Part shown: positions 1 through 10,518 of the stretch, one piece after another
Layout: the number at the start of each line of letters is the position of its first letter
Numbering within the stretch: position 1 is the first letter of the stretch
Source of the DNA: an uncultured Sphingomonas sp.
Lineage (GTDB): Bacteria > Pseudomonadota > Alphaproteobacteria > Sphingomonadales > Sphingomonadaceae
DNA: 64,000 nt
Assembly (NCBI RefSeq): GCF_902806265.1
Contig: NZ_CADCVZ010000061.1
Location: 1 to 64,000 of the forward strand
Direction of reading: 5' to 3'
Notes under the pieces: generated by a model
Database searches by the model: none
What the model saw: the letters and a program-made list of their open reading frames with translations, nothing else
Told to the model about the DNA's origin: nothing
Position numbers and translations under genes: made by a program

Positions 1-679
1 CGCGGTAGTCGGCCAGCCATTGGCTGGATACGTTCACATGCGCCGATTGGTTGATCCCGCCCGTCCAGACCCCGTCGGCAAACGCGCCTTCCTCATCGTC
101 ATCGAAGGTGATCTGGCCACCGCTGGTCACTTCCACGAAGCGCACGCCGATGACGTCCGACCACAGCTTCAGCGCTTCGCGCGCAAAGGTCTTCCCCTCG
201 GTCGTCAGACCGGTGAGGTTCACGGTCAGGCTGCCGCCCTGGCTCACCGCGAAATGGTGGGAGTCGCCGTACCAATAACCGCTTACGAGCTGGTCGGAAA
301 ATTGGTCAACGGTTCCCGTCGGGGGCGGCGTGTAGTTGTTGACCGCGAGTTGATAGGGGCCGACCTCGAGCTGATCGGCCTCGTCGTCATAAGCCGCCAC
401 ATCGATATAATAGGTGCCGCTCGCCGGGACGGTGAACGCAACGCGCGAGTCCATCGTCCCACCGCTGTCGTCGTTCTCGAACAGCACGTTCCCGGAGGCA
501 TCCAGGATCCGTAGGTAGCAGTCGATGGTGGCGGAGGTCAGGGTAACGGTGATCGACTGACCCTGGCTGAGGCTGATGCGGTACCAGTCATGGTCGCCCG
601 CCACTTCCAGGGTGTTGGAAGCTGTTCCGCCGACGGAAATGACGGCCGTGGTTGTTCTGTCCCCCGCGATATCCGCCAA
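1..679 (-). CDS. M10 serralysin-type metalloprotease, N-terminal part (truncated by window edge)
   Basis: The reverse strand reads as an open frame that runs off the left end of the window. The first 90 or so residues resemble a pre-peptidase beta-sandwich domain (motifs DHDWYRISLSQGQSITVTL and SGTYYIDVAAYDD). They are followed by the start of a matrixin-like catalytic domain (AREALKLWSDVIGVRFVEV, GQITFDDD). The zinc-binding HExxH and any RTX C-terminus would lie outside the window. No Sec signal is seen, which fits type I secretion as in serralysins (inference). No ATG is near the N-terminus. The TTG at 679 has a GGAG eight bases upstream and follows the upstream gene's stop by 5 bases, so co-transcription is likely. 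The start is uncertain. Confidence 0.7.
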   Translation of the reverse strand, partial: MADIAGDRTTTAVISVGGTASNTLEVAGDHDWYRISLSQGQSITVTLTSATIDCYLRILDASGNVLFENDDSGGTMDSRVAFTVPASGTYYIDVAAYDDEADQLEVGPYQLAVNNYTPPPTGTVDQFSDQLVSGYWYGDSHHFAVSQGGSLTVNLTGLTTEGKTFAREALKLWSDVIGVRFVEVTSGGQITFDDDEEGAFADGVWTGGINQSAHVNVSSQWLADYR

Positions 680-684
680 CGCCC

Positions 685-1083
685 TTACTCCCGTCCCTGT
701 TGTTGCTGCCCTGCCGCGAGCTCCGCCGCGATCGCCGTGGCGAGCATCCGAAGCGAACGCGCGCCAAGTGGCCGGTCGGAGCTGCCAACGGTGACCGTCC
801 GCAGGCGGCTGCCATCGGCAGCGGTAACGTCGGCTTTAACAAGAAAAGGTGAACGAACGCTCACCGCCACCACCCGGGGCGAGAACTTGCCAAGGTGCGC
901 TTCGAGGATGGAGCACACGGCATCGGCGCCGTTCAGCTCGGCCGGCAGCTGCTCCGCGCCCTGAATCTGGCACCAATCCCCGTCACTTGCCCGATCCATT
1001 GCCCAAGCACTCCGGGGAGGTCCGTCGGCGGCGGCCCATAGCAGGGCTGCGGCCGGGCCGATCCATGTGCTCCCCTTTATCAT
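685..1083 (-). CDS. Small secreted hypothetical protein
   Basis: This 132-residue ORF starts at ATG and has a possible signal peptide ending near AWA-MD at about residue 29. The mature part has two Cys residues (CQIQ and VCSIL) that could form a disulfide. It is followed by an alternating beta-rich stretch and a C-terminal helix (RSLRMLATAIAAELAA). I do not recognise a family. It lies 5 bp upstream of the M10 protease frame on the same strand, so the two are probably one transcript. By analogy with serralysin operons it could assist or inhibit the protease, but it does not visibly resemble the known Inh inhibitor. Function unknown. Confidence 0.55.
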   Translation of the reverse strand: MIKGSTWIGPAAALLWAAADGPPRSAWAMDRASDGDWCQIQGAEQLPAELNGADAVCSILEAHLGKFSPRVVAVSVRSPFLVKADVTAADGSRLRTVTVGSSDRPLGARSLRMLATAIAAELAAGQQQQGRE

Positions 1084-1267
1084 TCCGCGTGGCCTCGGCA
1101 GTGTCCGGTGGCAATCACCTTCAAGCTGTTGAGATTAACCGGATCCTAATCGCCCGCTGCCGCACCGTCCAGTGTCGCCTTGACTTCGCCCGGACCCTTC
1201 AATAGGGGCGCGTCCGAGCTTTCGAGCATCAGCCAACATCTTTTGATCAGAAACGGGCGGTCCGGCC

Positions 1268-1393
1268 ATGAAGATTCGCAACTCGCTCAAGTCGTTGAAG
1301 GACCGCCACCGGGACTGCCGCGTGATCCGCCGGCGCGGGCGGACCTACGTCATCAACAAGACGAACCGGCGCTTCAAGGCGCGGCAGGGCTAA
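1268..1393 (+). CDS. rpmJ: 50S ribosomal protein L36 (bL36)
   Basis: This 41-residue protein begins [18 protein letters not shown] and continues with [23 protein letters not shown]. It matches the longer, zinc-ligand-poor (C-minus, YkgO-like) form of L36 that is usual in alphaproteobacteria: only one Cys remains of the four zinc ligands in the short form. L36 binds 23S rRNA in the large subunit. The gene is free-standing, with about 180 bp of non-coding sequence upstream. Recognition is by sequence pattern. Confidence 0.93.
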   Translation: MKIRNSLKSLKDRHRDCRVIRRRGRTYVINKTNRRFKARQG

Positions 1394-1517
1394 GCTCCGC
1401 CGGCAAGGCATGCCGCTGCGGCCTGTCCCAACTCGGTTCATCGCTGGCGTTAAACATCTCGCCGTCATTGGCGGTTAAGCTCTTTGCGTCTATATGGAGG
1501 ATGCAAGGAGTTGTTCG

Positions 1518-1778
1518 ATGATTACCGTTGTTCGTGCATTGTCGTTGGTGGCCGCTTCGGCGTTGCTCGCCGGTGCGGGTGCGTCTGCGGCATCGGCGCA
1601 GAAGACCCCCAACAACTTCCGTTACGAGATCAGGGACGGCAAGCGGGTGCCCAAGCCCGGCAACCGGCTGGTCAAGCCCGACGGCAGTTGGCGCGAAGAA
1701 TCCCGCCAGGGCTCCTGCGTGACGATCAAGGAAAAGAGCGCGACCGGCGAGTACAAGGAAACCCGCCGCTGCGACTGA
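1518..1778 (+). CDS. Small exported hypothetical protein
   Basis: This 86-residue protein has a clear Sec signal peptide (ITVVRALSLVAASALLAG with cleavage near ASAQ). A short basic mature domain follows, containing NFRYEIRDGKRVPKPGNR and two Cys residues (QGSCVTIKEK and RRCD at the C-terminus) that may pair in the periplasm. The ATG at 1518 was chosen because AAGGAG lies 7 bases upstream and the signal peptide begins there. No family is recognised. The lack of an operon partner gives no functional hint. Confidence 0.7.
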   Translation: MITVVRALSLVAASALLAGAGASAASAQKTPNNFRYEIRDGKRVPKPGNRLVKPDGSWREESRQGSCVTIKEKSATGEYKETRRCD

Positions 1779-1817
1779 TCGTCCGGCGGCACTCGGGCGC
1801 GTGAGGGCTGGCGCCGT

Positions 1818-2213
1818 CTAGCCGCTGGCGGGCCTTCTCGGGCTCGGGTTTATCCGGCATCCGGGCAGGCCAAGCTGTTGCATGTCCTTGCACGGCCGGA
1901 CCTGCGCGCTGCCGTCGGGGCCCACGAAGATCGCCCAGCTGCGGCCGTCGTCGCAACTCGCCGTCCACAGCGACAAGCGCCGATACTCCTGCACATAGCC
2001 CGACTGGGTCACCCGGCGGCAGCGCAGGCCGCTGGCCAGGATCGCGCGCTTCAGCCCGATGTCGCGGCCCATGTCGTCGAGCTCGTGCAGCCGGTCCTGC
2101 TCGGGCGAGCGCACCACGATCTGCGGTTCGTTGACCGGCTGACCGGGCTCGCCGCGCTCGCCGCCGCACCCCGCCAGGCTCATCGCCAGAACCACGCCCA
2201 AGCTGTTCCGCAT
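1818..2213 (-). CDS. Hypothetical lipoprotein
   Basis: This predicted outer-membrane or periplasmic lipoprotein of 131 residues has a short signal peptide ending in a lipobox (MSLAGC). The mature part contains three further Cys residues (LRCRRV, TASCDDGRSW, RPCKDM) and an SWAIFVGPDGSAQVR segment. No family is recognised. The ATG at 2213 is preceded by a perfect AGGAGG at 7 bases, which lies between purT and this gene. An in-frame TTG at 2234 would overlap purT and has no better site. It is probably co-transcribed with purT. Confidence 0.7.
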   Translation of the reverse strand: MRNSLGVVLAMSLAGCGGERGEPGQPVNEPQIVVRSPEQDRLHELDDMGRDIGLKRAILASGLRCRRVTQSGYVQEYRRLSLWTASCDDGRSWAIFVGPDGSAQVRPCKDMQQLGLPGCRINPSPRRPASG

Positions 2214-2230
2214 CGCTGCGCCTCCTATCT

Positions 2231-3388
2231 TCAATCGTGGTAACGAAGCCGCACGCAGGCGGCTGCATCGCTGGCCCGTCGGCGCGCGTCAGCCACGCTC
2301 TCGCCGCGGGCCAGCGCCACGCCCATTCGCCGGTTGGGGAGCGTGCGCGGCTTGCCGAACAGCCGCAGCTCGGCGCCGGTCGCCAGCGCGTCGGCCACGC
2401 CGTTGAAGCCGAAAGCATCGCTGTCCTGGGTAGCCAGGATGACTGCGGAGGCGGCCGGGCCCGCGGGGACGATCGGCGCCACCGGCAGTCCGAGGATGGC
2501 GCGGAGGTGCAGTTCGAACTGGGTGGGCGACTGGCTCACCAGCGTCACCATGCCGGTGTCGTGCGGGCGCGGGCTGAGCTCGGAAAAGATCGCGCGCTCG
2601 CCGGCGATGAAGAACTCGACGCCGAACAGGCCCCGCCCGCCGAGCGCCTCGACCACCCGGCGCGCCTGGTCCTGCGCCGACTGCAGGGTCGCCGCGCCGA
2701 TCTCCGCCGGCTGCCAGCTCTCGCGATAGTCGCCGCCCTCCTGCCGGTGGCCGATCGGCGCGCAGAAGTGGACTCCGTCCGCCGCCGCCACCGTCAGCAG
2801 CGTGATCTCCGTATCGAAGCGGATGAACTCCTCGACGATCACCCGCGGCCGGTCGCCGCGCATGTTGGCAACTGCATGGTCCCAGGCCGCGCCGACCTCC
2901 CCAAGCGTGTGCGCGGTGCTCTGGCCCTTGCCCGAAGAGGACATGACCGGCTTGACGACGCAGGGCAGGCCGACCGCTTGCCCGGCCGCCAGCGCCTCCT
3001 TCCGGCTCTCGGCAAAGCGGTAGCGGCTGGTCTCAAGCCCCAGCTCCGCCGCAGCGAAGTCGCGGATGCCGTCGCGGTTCATGGTCAGCTGCGCCGCCTT
3101 GGCCGACGGCGCAACCCGCCAGCCTTCGCGCTCCAGCGCAGCCAGCGTATCGGTGTCGATCGCCTCGATCTCGGGCACGATCACGTCCGGCCGATGCTTC
3201 TCCACTGCCGCCCGCAGCGCCGCGCCGTCGAGCATGGAGAACACCTCCGCCGCATCGGCGACCTGCATCGCCGGCGCGCGGGCGTAGCGGTCGCAGGCGA
3301 CCACTTCGCAGCCCAGCCGCTTGGCAGCGATGGCGAACTCCCGTCCCAGCTCGCCCGAACCCAGCAGCATCAGCTTTGCGATGAACAT
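2231..3388 (-). CDS. purT: Formate-dependent phosphoribosylglycinamide formyltransferase (GAR transformylase 2)
   Basis: This 385-residue ATP-grasp enzyme makes formyl-GAR from GAR, formate and ATP in purine synthesis. It shows the N-terminal nucleotide/GAR domain ([20 protein letters not shown]), [15 protein letters not shown], the ATP-grasp segment ([29 protein letters not shown]) and the C-terminal [14 protein letters not shown] motif typical of PurT. Length is as expected for the family. The start codon lacks an obvious ribosome site; an internal ATG six codons later is possible. The gene diverges from a cyclophilin and is followed closely by a small lipoprotein gene. Confidence 0.95.
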   Translation of the reverse strand: MFIAKLMLLGSGELGREFAIAAKRLGCEVVACDRYARAPAMQVADAAEVFSMLDGAALRAAVEKHRPDVIVPEIEAIDTDTLAALEREGWRVAPSAKAAQLTMNRDGIRDFAAAELGLETSRYRFAESRKEALAAGQAVGLPCVVKPVMSSSGKGQSTAHTLGEVGAAWDHAVANMRGDRPRVIVEEFIRFDTEITLLTVAAADGVHFCAPIGHRQEGGDYRESWQPAEIGAATLQSAQDQARRVVEALGGRGLFGVEFFIAGERAIFSELSPRPHDTGMVTLVSQSPTQFELHLRAILGLPVAPIVPAGPAASAVILATQDSDAFGFNGVADALATGAELRLFGKPRTLPNRRMGVALARGESVADARRRASDAAACVRLRYHD

Positions 3389-3435
3389 GGATGGGCGTTA
3401 GCAAGGGTCCGCACCCTCGTCATCCAGGAGCATCC

Positions 3436-4320
3436 ATGCGCCGACTGCTTTGCCTGTCCGCTCTTCTCACCACCGCCGCGGCTCAGGCGCCCAAGCCGCT
3501 GACGCCGAGCGAGATCGTTGCCCAGGCGCCCGCGGCCGACTGGCGGACGATCCCGGCAGAAGACCTGCTGGTCATCGATTTCGAAGGCGGCGGGCGGACG
3601 ATCGTTCAGCTCGCCCCGCAGTTCGCGCCGGTGCACGTCGCCAACATCCGCGCACTGGCTGGGGCTGGCTACTGGCGCGGTGCGTCGGTCTACCGGGTGC
3701 AGGACAATTACGTCGCGCAATGGGGGACCAACGACGAGAAGGCGGCCCTGCCGACCGGCGTGGTGAAGCGTCCGCCCGCCGAGTACACCCGTCCGGTGCG
3801 CGGGCTGACCATCCGCCGCTTCCCGCATGCCGATCCTTATGCATCGAGGGTCGGGCACGCGAACGGCTGGCCGGTGGCGGTCTATGCCGGCGATCAAGCC
3901 AGTCTCACCCATTGCTACGGCACCGTCGGGGTCGGCCGCGACCTCGCACCCGATACCGGCATGGGCGGCGAGCTCTACGCGGTGATCGGCCACGCGCCGC
4001 GCCACCTCGAGCGCAACATCGCGACAGTCGGCCGGGTGGTGGAAGGCATCGAGCAGCTGAGCGCCTTGCCGCGCGGAACGGAAGCGCTCGGCTTCTACAA
4101 GGAAGGCGCAGTGGCCAAGCGGATCACCGCGGTACGCCTGGCGTCGGCACTGCCCGGCGCCGAACGGCCGAGCTTCCAGTACATGGCCGAGACGGGCCCC
4201 AGCTTCGCCGCCTATCTGCAGGCCCGGGCCAACCGCCGCGACGACTTCTACCAGGTACCCGCCGGCGGCGTGGACATATGCAATGCGCCGGTGCCCGTCC
4301 GTCGGACACCGGCGCGCTAG
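3436..4320 (+). CDS. Cyclophilin-type peptidyl-prolyl cis-trans isomerase, periplasmic
   Basis: This exported protein of about 294 residues has a short signal peptide ([16 protein letters not shown]). A cyclophilin-like domain of about 180 residues follows: [41 protein letters not shown], and a [14 protein letters not shown] segment as in PpiA relatives. The C-terminal 60 residues ([19 protein letters not shown]) are an extension found in some alphaproteobacterial cyclophilins. The ATG at 3436 follows CAGGAG by 5 bases; the longer in-frame extension to 3391 lacks a ribosome site. Several catalytic-site residues of E. coli PpiA are not conserved, so activity is inferred from fold only. Confidence 0.85.
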   Translation: MRRLLCLSALLTTAAAQAPKPLTPSEIVAQAPAADWRTIPAEDLLVIDFEGGGRTIVQLAPQFAPVHVANIRALAGAGYWRGASVYRVQDNYVAQWGTNDEKAALPTGVVKRPPAEYTRPVRGLTIRRFPHADPYASRVGHANGWPVAVYAGDQASLTHCYGTVGVGRDLAPDTGMGGELYAVIGHAPRHLERNIATVGRVVEGIEQLSALPRGTEALGFYKEGAVAKRITAVRLASALPGAERPSFQYMAETGPSFAAYLQARANRRDDFYQVPAGGVDICNAPVPVRRTPAR

Positions 4321-4419
4321 GCGTCGCTCGGGTTAGTCTCCCCCTCCGGCCTGGTACGCTGGCCGCACAGGGACTTCGCTGTACGCACCCCTCGAGAGGG
4401 CGCCGGGGGGAGAGTGGGG

Positions 4420-4680
4420 TTAGGCCGCCCAGGCCTGTCCTTGTTCGCGATTGCGATGCTGAATGATGACCGGCGCGCTGTGATGGCGCATGCTGGCTTC
4501 GGCCAGCGGCAGGGCCGTGGCGCAGAAAGCACACTCGGCGGAAACCCGCCCGATGATCCAGTGGGTCCGCCCGCAGCCGGGGCAATGGTTCACGTCATGC
4601 TCGCGGTACACGGCATGATAGCCGCGGCCGGCCGGGTCGTGCTTCAGCCCCAATTCGCCAAGACTCGGGAAGTTCGACAT
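4420..4680 (-). CDS. Small zinc-ribbon-like hypothetical protein
   Basis: This 86-residue protein has two CxxC pairs (NHCPGCGRTHW and AECAFCATAL) spaced like a zinc ribbon, and a His-rich tail (MRHHSAPVIIQHRN). The start is supported by AAAGGAA about 9 bases upstream. It is not secreted. It looks like a conserved small protein of alphaproteobacteria of unknown role. It stands alone between the cyclophilin gene (convergent) and the ABC permease gene. Confidence 0.75.
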   Translation of the reverse strand: MSNFPSLGELGLKHDPAGRGYHAVYREHDVNHCPGCGRTHWIIGRVSAECAFCATALPLAEASMRHHSAPVIIQHRNREQGQAWAA

Positions 4681-4755
4681 CGCAGTTATTCCTTTCGGAC
4701 CCTTTAACGATGGATCGTTCCGGAAAGTTGCAAGGTCCCGGCGCGGGACGGGCGG

Positions 4756-7226
4756 CTACAAGCTCCGCAACGCTTCGGCCGGACGGGCCCGCAAAGCCGG
4801 CCAGGCCGCCGCCACCGCCGTCAGGATCGCGACCGCAACACCGACCAGCGGCAGCGCGGCCAGCCCCGCCCAGCCGGGCCGGAAGGGCAGTTCGAACAGC
4901 TGAGTCACGGTCGCCCAGGCGGCCGCGGTGCCGAAGACGAAGGCGGCCAGCGCGACTGCCCCGCTCATCGCGCCGAACTCGATCAGCTGCGCGGTCAGCA
5001 CCTGCCTTCGGGTCGCGCCGACCAGCTTCAGCAATATGCTTTCGCGGGCACGGCTGGCCCGGGTTGCCGCCACCGCGCCGGCCAGCACCGCCACCCCGAT
5101 CAGGATGGCGATCGCGGTCGCCAGGGTAATCGCGGCGTCCATCGCCCGCAGGATGGTGGCGACCCGCTCGACCACCTCGGCCACCCGGATGGTGCTGACC
5201 ATCGGCAGCTCGGCAGCGAGCGCCCGCTCGAACGGCAAGGTCGAACGGCCAGCCCCGGGCGAGACCGTGGCCATCAGCGTATAGGGCGCCTGCTCCAGCG
5301 CACCCGGCGCGAAGATGATCGCGAAGTTGAAGCCGAAGCTGCGCCAGTCGATCTCCCGCAGCGACGCGATCCGCGCCTCGATCGGCCGGCCGAGCACCGC
5401 CACCGTCATGCTGTCCCCGACCTTCAGATTAAGCGCCCGCGCCGCTTCCGCATCGAGCGAGATCAGCGGCGGCCCGCGATAGTCGGCGGGCCACCAACTG
5501 CCGGCGACGACGCGATTGCCGTCCGGCAGCCCGCGGGCGAAGGTCAGCCCGCGGTCCCCGCGCAGCACCCAGGCGCCCTCGGGGATGGACTTCAGCGAAG
5601 CCACCGGCTGGCCGTTGAGAGCGGTCACCGGGCCGCGCAGCGACGGCACCATCCGCAGCTCGGCGCCAGGCAGAATGCGCTGGGCCAGCCCGCTGAACTG
5701 CCCTTCCGCGCTTGCCGGAATGTCGAGCGTGAACAGCGCGGGCGCCTGTTGCGGCACCGTTCCCCGCAGCTCGGCCGACAGGCTGCGGCCGATCCCGCTC
5801 AGCGCGACCAGCAGCGACAGGCCGAGTCCCAGGGCGACGCTCAGCCGCACGGTGGCCGAGCCCGGGCGATGCAGCGCGGCGACTCCCAGGCGGGTGATCG
5901 GACCGCCGCGGCCTGCCGACCCGCGCGCGACCCGCCCGACCGCCCAGCCGAGCAGGGCGAAGATCGCTCCCAGCGCCGCTGCCCCGATCAGCGCCTGCAC
6001 CGTCAGCCAGCGGTCGCCCGCGCTCCATAAGGCCAGCGCGGCGACCGCCGCCGCTGCGAGGGCGGGTACCAGCCACCCGCGCCAGCTCGGTCGGTCCTCG
6101 CCGCCGGCATCGCCGCGCAGGATGCGCGCGGGCCGCTCGGCGATCGCGCCGGCGATCGGGCGCCAGGCCGCGGCCACAGTGACTAGCGCACCAAACGCAG
6201 CCGACAGCAACAGTGCGCCCCATTGCGGCGCCGGGTCGACCGCGACCGGCAGCAGGTCTCCGGCCGCTCGCCCGACCAGCGCAGGCACAACACTGCCGAT
6301 CGCCAGGCCAAACGCGATGGCCACCGCCGCCAGTGCCGCCACCGACAGCCCCAGCATCAGCGCCAGGTCGCGCCGGCGCGCGCCGAGGATCTTGAGCACC
6401 GCGATGCTCTGCCGCCGCGATGCCGCGAAGGCCGCGGTGGCGCTGGCGATGCCGATGGTGCCGATGCCCAGCGCGCCCAGCGCAATCAACAGCAGCAATT
6501 GCCCGACCCGGTCCACGAACCGCCGGGTCCCGCCCGCCGCATCGCCCTTGTCCAGCGCCCGCCAGCCGCCTTCGGGAAATCGCGCCTGAAAGGCCTTGCC
6601 CACTTCGATGCCATTGGTAGCGGGCGGCAGCAGGAGGCGGTAACTGCTGGTGTAAAGGCTGCCGGGCTGGATCAGGCCGGTCTGCCGCAGTCCTTCAGGC
6701 GTGATCAGCACCGGCGGCGCCAGGGCGAAGCCCGACACGGCAGGCAGCTGGCGGAGGACGCCGCTGACCCGGAATTCGGCGAAACCGAGCCGCACCAGCG
6801 CCCCGATCCTGAGGTCGAAGCGCTCGGCCAGTTCCCGCCCGATCGCCGCTTCGCCGTTACGCGGCGCTCGCCCGGCGTCGAACAGCAGCCGGCCCGCCGG
6901 CGGCCACCCTGCGGGCACGCCCGACAGCTCGACCAGCGCACTGCCGTTCGCGGTCAGCAGGTTGGACCGCAGCGTTTGGCTTTCCGTCACCGGCCCGAGC
7001 TCGGCCATGGCGGCGCGTTCCTCGGAAGTGGCCGCCCGCTGCGCCGTGCTCAGCACCAGGTCCGCGCCCAGCAGCTCGCGGCTGTTGGTGTCGATGGTGG
7101 AGCGGATCGCGCTGGCGACGCTGGTCACCGCGGCCAGGCCCGCAACCGCGATCGTCAGGCAGACCAGCAGCAACCCCAGCCCGCCCAGCCCGCCCCGCAG
7201 GTCGCGCCGGGCCAGCGCCCAGGCGG

Positions 7227-7230
<4 letters not shown>
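4756..7230 (-). CDS. FtsX-like ABC transporter permease (YbbP family)
   Basis: This 824-residue inner-membrane protein has an N-terminal transmembrane helix (GLLLVCLTIAVAGLAAVTSV), a large periplasmic domain of about 200 residues and an FtsX-type transmembrane block around residues 240-360. A second periplasmic domain and another FtsX block at the C-terminus (TAIAILIGVAVLAGAVAA) follow, ending RPAEALRSL. The duplicated FtsX arrangement is that of the YbbA-YbbP family, which pairs with a cytosolic ATPase and is often next to a TesA-type esterase, as here. The gene overlaps the ATPase gene by 4 bases. Substrate unknown; lipid or lipoprotein handling is usually proposed. Confidence 0.9.
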
Positions 7231-7901
<671 letters not shown>

Positions 7902-8007
7902 GCGCGGCCTTCAGCTAGGGACGGGACCCCTCATCCGCAATGCCGCACGCTTGCCGCGCTCCGCCGGCAAAGATTGAAGCTCGGCCACGACGACCTAGAT
8001 TGAGCCG

Positions 8008-8670
8008 ATGTTCAACTGGTACATGCTTGCCGCTTTGGCCGCGCTTCCGGCCGCAGCTCCCGCCCAGGCGCCCGTCTCCGTGCCCGCCGGCGAACCCCTG
8101 ATCCTGGCATTCGGCGACAGCCTGACCGCGGGCTACGGTCTCGGCCGCGGCCTCGGCTTCGCGCCGCAGCTTGAGGACGCGCTCCGCCGTCATGGCATCA
8201 AGGCGCACGTCCACGACGCGGGCGTGTCGGGCGATACGACCTCTGGCGGCCGCCAGCGGCTCGGCTGGACGCTCGATGGACTGCCACGCAAGCCCGATCT
8301 GGCGATCGTCGAGCTCGGCGCCAACGACATGCTCCGCGGCGTCGATCCGGCGGTGACGGAAGCTAACCTCGACGCCATGCTCAGCGAGCTTCAGCGCCGC
8401 GAGATCCCCGTGCTGCTCGCCGGCATGCTGGCGGCGCCCAATCTCAGCCCGAGTTATCGCCGCCGCTTCGAGGCGATCTACCCGACGCTCGCCCGCAAGT
8501 ATGACGCGACCCTTTATCCGTTCTTCCTGCAGGGCGTCGCCGGCAACCGCGCGCTGGCCTTGCCCGACGGGGTTCACCCCAACTTCGAAGGCGTGAAACG
8601 GGTGGTCACCGGCATCCTGCCGACGGTTCAACGGGCGCTCGCCCGCGTTTCCCGCCGCGCCGCGGCCTAG
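8008..8670 (+). CDS. Arylesterase / lysophospholipase TesA-like (SGNH hydrolase)
   Basis: This exported esterase of 220 residues has a signal peptide (MLAALAALPAAAPAQA) and the four SGNH blocks: AFGDSLTAGYGLG (nucleophile Ser), DAGVSGDTTSGG (Gly), VELGANDMLRG (Asn) and the Asp-His pair in LPDGVHPNFEG. Length matches TesA. It hydrolyses acyl or aryl esters in the periplasm. It diverges from the YbbAP pair, supporting a shared envelope-lipid role. Its 3' end overlaps the convergent PilZ gene by 4 bases. Confidence 0.92.
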   Translation: MFNWYMLAALAALPAAAPAQAPVSVPAGEPLILAFGDSLTAGYGLGRGLGFAPQLEDALRRHGIKAHVHDAGVSGDTTSGGRQRLGWTLDGLPRKPDLAIVELGANDMLRGVDPAVTEANLDAMLSELQRREIPVLLAGMLAAPNLSPSYRRRFEAIYPTLARKYDATLYPFFLQGVAGNRALALPDGVHPNFEGVKRVVTGILPTVQRALARVSRRAAA

Positions 8671-9044
8671 GCGCCGAGCAGCCCTGACAGGTCGACCGGC
8701 TGCGCGAACTCGGCGCCGATCCGCTTGCCTTTGACCCAGCGCACCACTGCGTTGGCCCGCTCGCGGCCCGGCAGGATCAGCCACACCCGCGCGCCCGCTG
8801 CGAACTCGCCCCCGGTCTCGGCCATGAAGCCGGTGCTGGAGATGTTGAGCACGGTCGCTTCAGCGCCTTCGCTGCCCAGCTCACGCACCCGTGCGTCGAC
8901 CGCCACCGGGGCACGCGGCGCGATCCGGCGGTCGTCGGCCGAAGCTTGCTGTGCGATCCGGGCGTCGATCATGACCCTGCTAGGCTCCTCGTCCCTGCAC
9001 GGACGATCCTCCATCTCGGCCGACGGCCGGAATTGAGCGTACAT
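8667..9044 (-). CDS. PilZ domain protein (cyclic-di-GMP binding candidate)
   Basis: This protein is a PilZ domain with little else. The c-di-GMP binding pattern RxxxR is seen in DDRRIAPRAPV and the (D/N)xSxxG motif in VLNISSTGFMAE. A beta-barrel segment (ARVWLILPGRERANAVVRWVKGKRIGAEF) follows. It may link c-di-GMP to motility or envelope output. The start is ambiguous: ATG at 9044 (125 residues), ATG at 8972 (101 residues, just before the domain) or TTG at 9095. None has an ideal ribosome site. A diguanylate cyclase gene lies elsewhere in the window at 45.5 kb. Confidence 0.82.
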   Translation of the reverse strand: MYAQFRPSAEMEDRPCRDEEPSRVMIDARIAQQASADDRRIAPRAPVAVDARVRELGSEGAEATVLNISSTGFMAETGGEFAAGARVWLILPGRERANAVVRWVKGKRIGAEFAQPVDLSGLLGA

Positions 9045-9231
9045 ATCCACCGGATGGTTCCCTTCGCCACCCTTATGGTTGCCGGCGCTTAACAATGGGT
9101 ATCAAGCGCGCTCCACTGTGGCGCGCGCGACACTGGCGAGGCGCATTCATCGGTTGTATTGGTGGAGGCGGGCACAAGCATCGCGGCGGCTCCAGGTCGC
9201 TCCGGCGGGACATTCGAACAGGTTGGGCAGC

Positions 9232-10518
9232 ATGAGCACGCGTTTTCTTCTCACCACGCTCCTGGTTACAGCGGCCGCGGTGCCGGCCTTGGCGCAGGTC
9301 GCGGCTCCGCCTTTGGCTCCGCCTCCCGTCATCCAGCCTGCACCGGGTCCAGGCACGGCGGTGCCCGCTCAGCCCGATGCTCTCGCGCCTGCGCCGGTCG
9401 AGCTGCCCCCGCCGGCCTGGCCGCTCCCGGTCGCGCAGGAGCTTGCGGCCTACATCCGCACCGTCGGCAGCGAAGGGCTCGACCCGCGCGATTACGGGCC
9501 CGACCGGCTCGACGCGGCCATCCGCAGCGGCAATCCGCAGCTGCTGGCCGAGGTCGCCACCCGTACCTTCAGGCAGCTCGCTTCCGACCTCGCGCTCGGC
9601 CACGTCCGCGGCTCGGCCCGGCACCAATGGTTCGTGACCGACCCGGACCTGGCGGGCGGGCGCCTCGACCAGCTGCTGATGCAGACCGTGACCCGCGGGG
9701 GCGTAACGGAGATGATGCGCGGCCTGCTGCCGACCCATCCGCAATATGGCGCGCTCCGCCATGCGCTGACCGTGGAGCAGGCGGGCGGCGCGGCGGCGAT
9801 CGGCAAGATTCGGCTGAACATGGACCGCTGGCGCTGGCTGCCGCGCGACCTCGGGCAGCGCTACATCATCGTCAACGTCCCGGGCGAGCATGCCACGCTG
9901 GTCGAAAATGCGCAGACCCGCTGGAAGCACCGGGCGATCGCGGGGGCGGTGAAGACCCCGACACCCCAGCTGTCGGTCAACGCCACCGGCGTGATCCTCA
10001 ATCCCTGGTGGGAAGTGCCCAAGAGCCTGGCCGGCGAGGTCGCGGGCAAGCGCGGCTACGTCGCGGTGAAGGGCAAGGACGGCAAGGTCCAGCGCTGGCG
10101 GCAGCCGCCGGGGCCGGGCAACGCGCTCGGCAAGATCAAATTCGTGATGCAGAACCCGCACGCCATCTACCTGCACGACACCAACAACCGCAGCCTGTTC
10201 GACGCCCGCGCGCGCTTCCTCAGCCACGGCTGCATCCGCACGGAAAACATCCTCGACCTCGCCGCCGAGCTGCTCAGCGACGATGGCGGCGAGTACAATT
10301 CGGCCAAGATCGACGAGGTGCTGGCGAGCGGTAAGACGCTTCAGGCCAACTTCGTGCGACCGGTGCCGGTGTACATCGTGTACTTCAGCACCGCCGCGCT
10401 GACCGACGGCCAGCTCGTCCAGTACAATGACCTGTACAAGCGCGACGGGCGGGTGCTGGCGGCGCTGAACGACACGGGCTCGCCGGGCAAGCCGGCGACC
10501 AAGACTGCGGCGAAATAA
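9232..10518 (+). CDS. L,D-transpeptidase (YcbB/LdtD-type), periplasmic
   Basis: This 428-residue exported protein has a signal peptide (LLTTLLVTAAAVPALAQ), a Pro/Ala-rich linker, an N-terminal scaffold domain (residues about 60-190) and an L,D-transpeptidase (YkuD) domain at about 200-370. The catalytic motif is FLSHGCIRTEN, with the nucleophile Cys and an upstream His in IYLHDTNN. The family makes 3-3 cross-links in peptidoglycan. The internal ATG at 9232 is where the signal peptide begins; the longer frame from 9079 is not signal-like. It is followed by repeats rather than an operon partner. Confidence 0.92.
   Translation: MSTRFLLTTLLVTAAAVPALAQVAAPPLAPPPVIQPAPGPGTAVPAQPDALAPAPVELPPPAWPLPVAQELAAYIRTVGSEGLDPRDYGPDRLDAAIRSGNPQLLAEVATRTFRQLASDLALGHVRGSARHQWFVTDPDLAGGRLDQLLMQTVTRGGVTEMMRGLLPTHPQYGALRHALTVEQAGGAAAIGKIRLNMDRWRWLPRDLGQRYIIVNVPGEHATLVENAQTRWKHRAIAGAVKTPTPQLSVNATGVILNPWWEVPKSLAGEVAGKRGYVAVKGKDGKVQRWRQPPGPGNALGKIKFVMQNPHAIYLHDTNNRSLFDARARFLSHGCIRTENILDLAAELLSDDGGEYNSAKIDEVLASGKTLQANFVRPVPVYIVYFSTAALTDGQLVQYNDLYKRDGRVLAALNDTGSPGKPATKTAAK

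Noticed and set aside
2237-3502. Long open frame (421 codons) opposite purT
   Set aside because: Rich in Arg, Gly, His and Gln with no domain pattern. It is the mirror of a clear purT frame and arises from high G+C at third codon positions.
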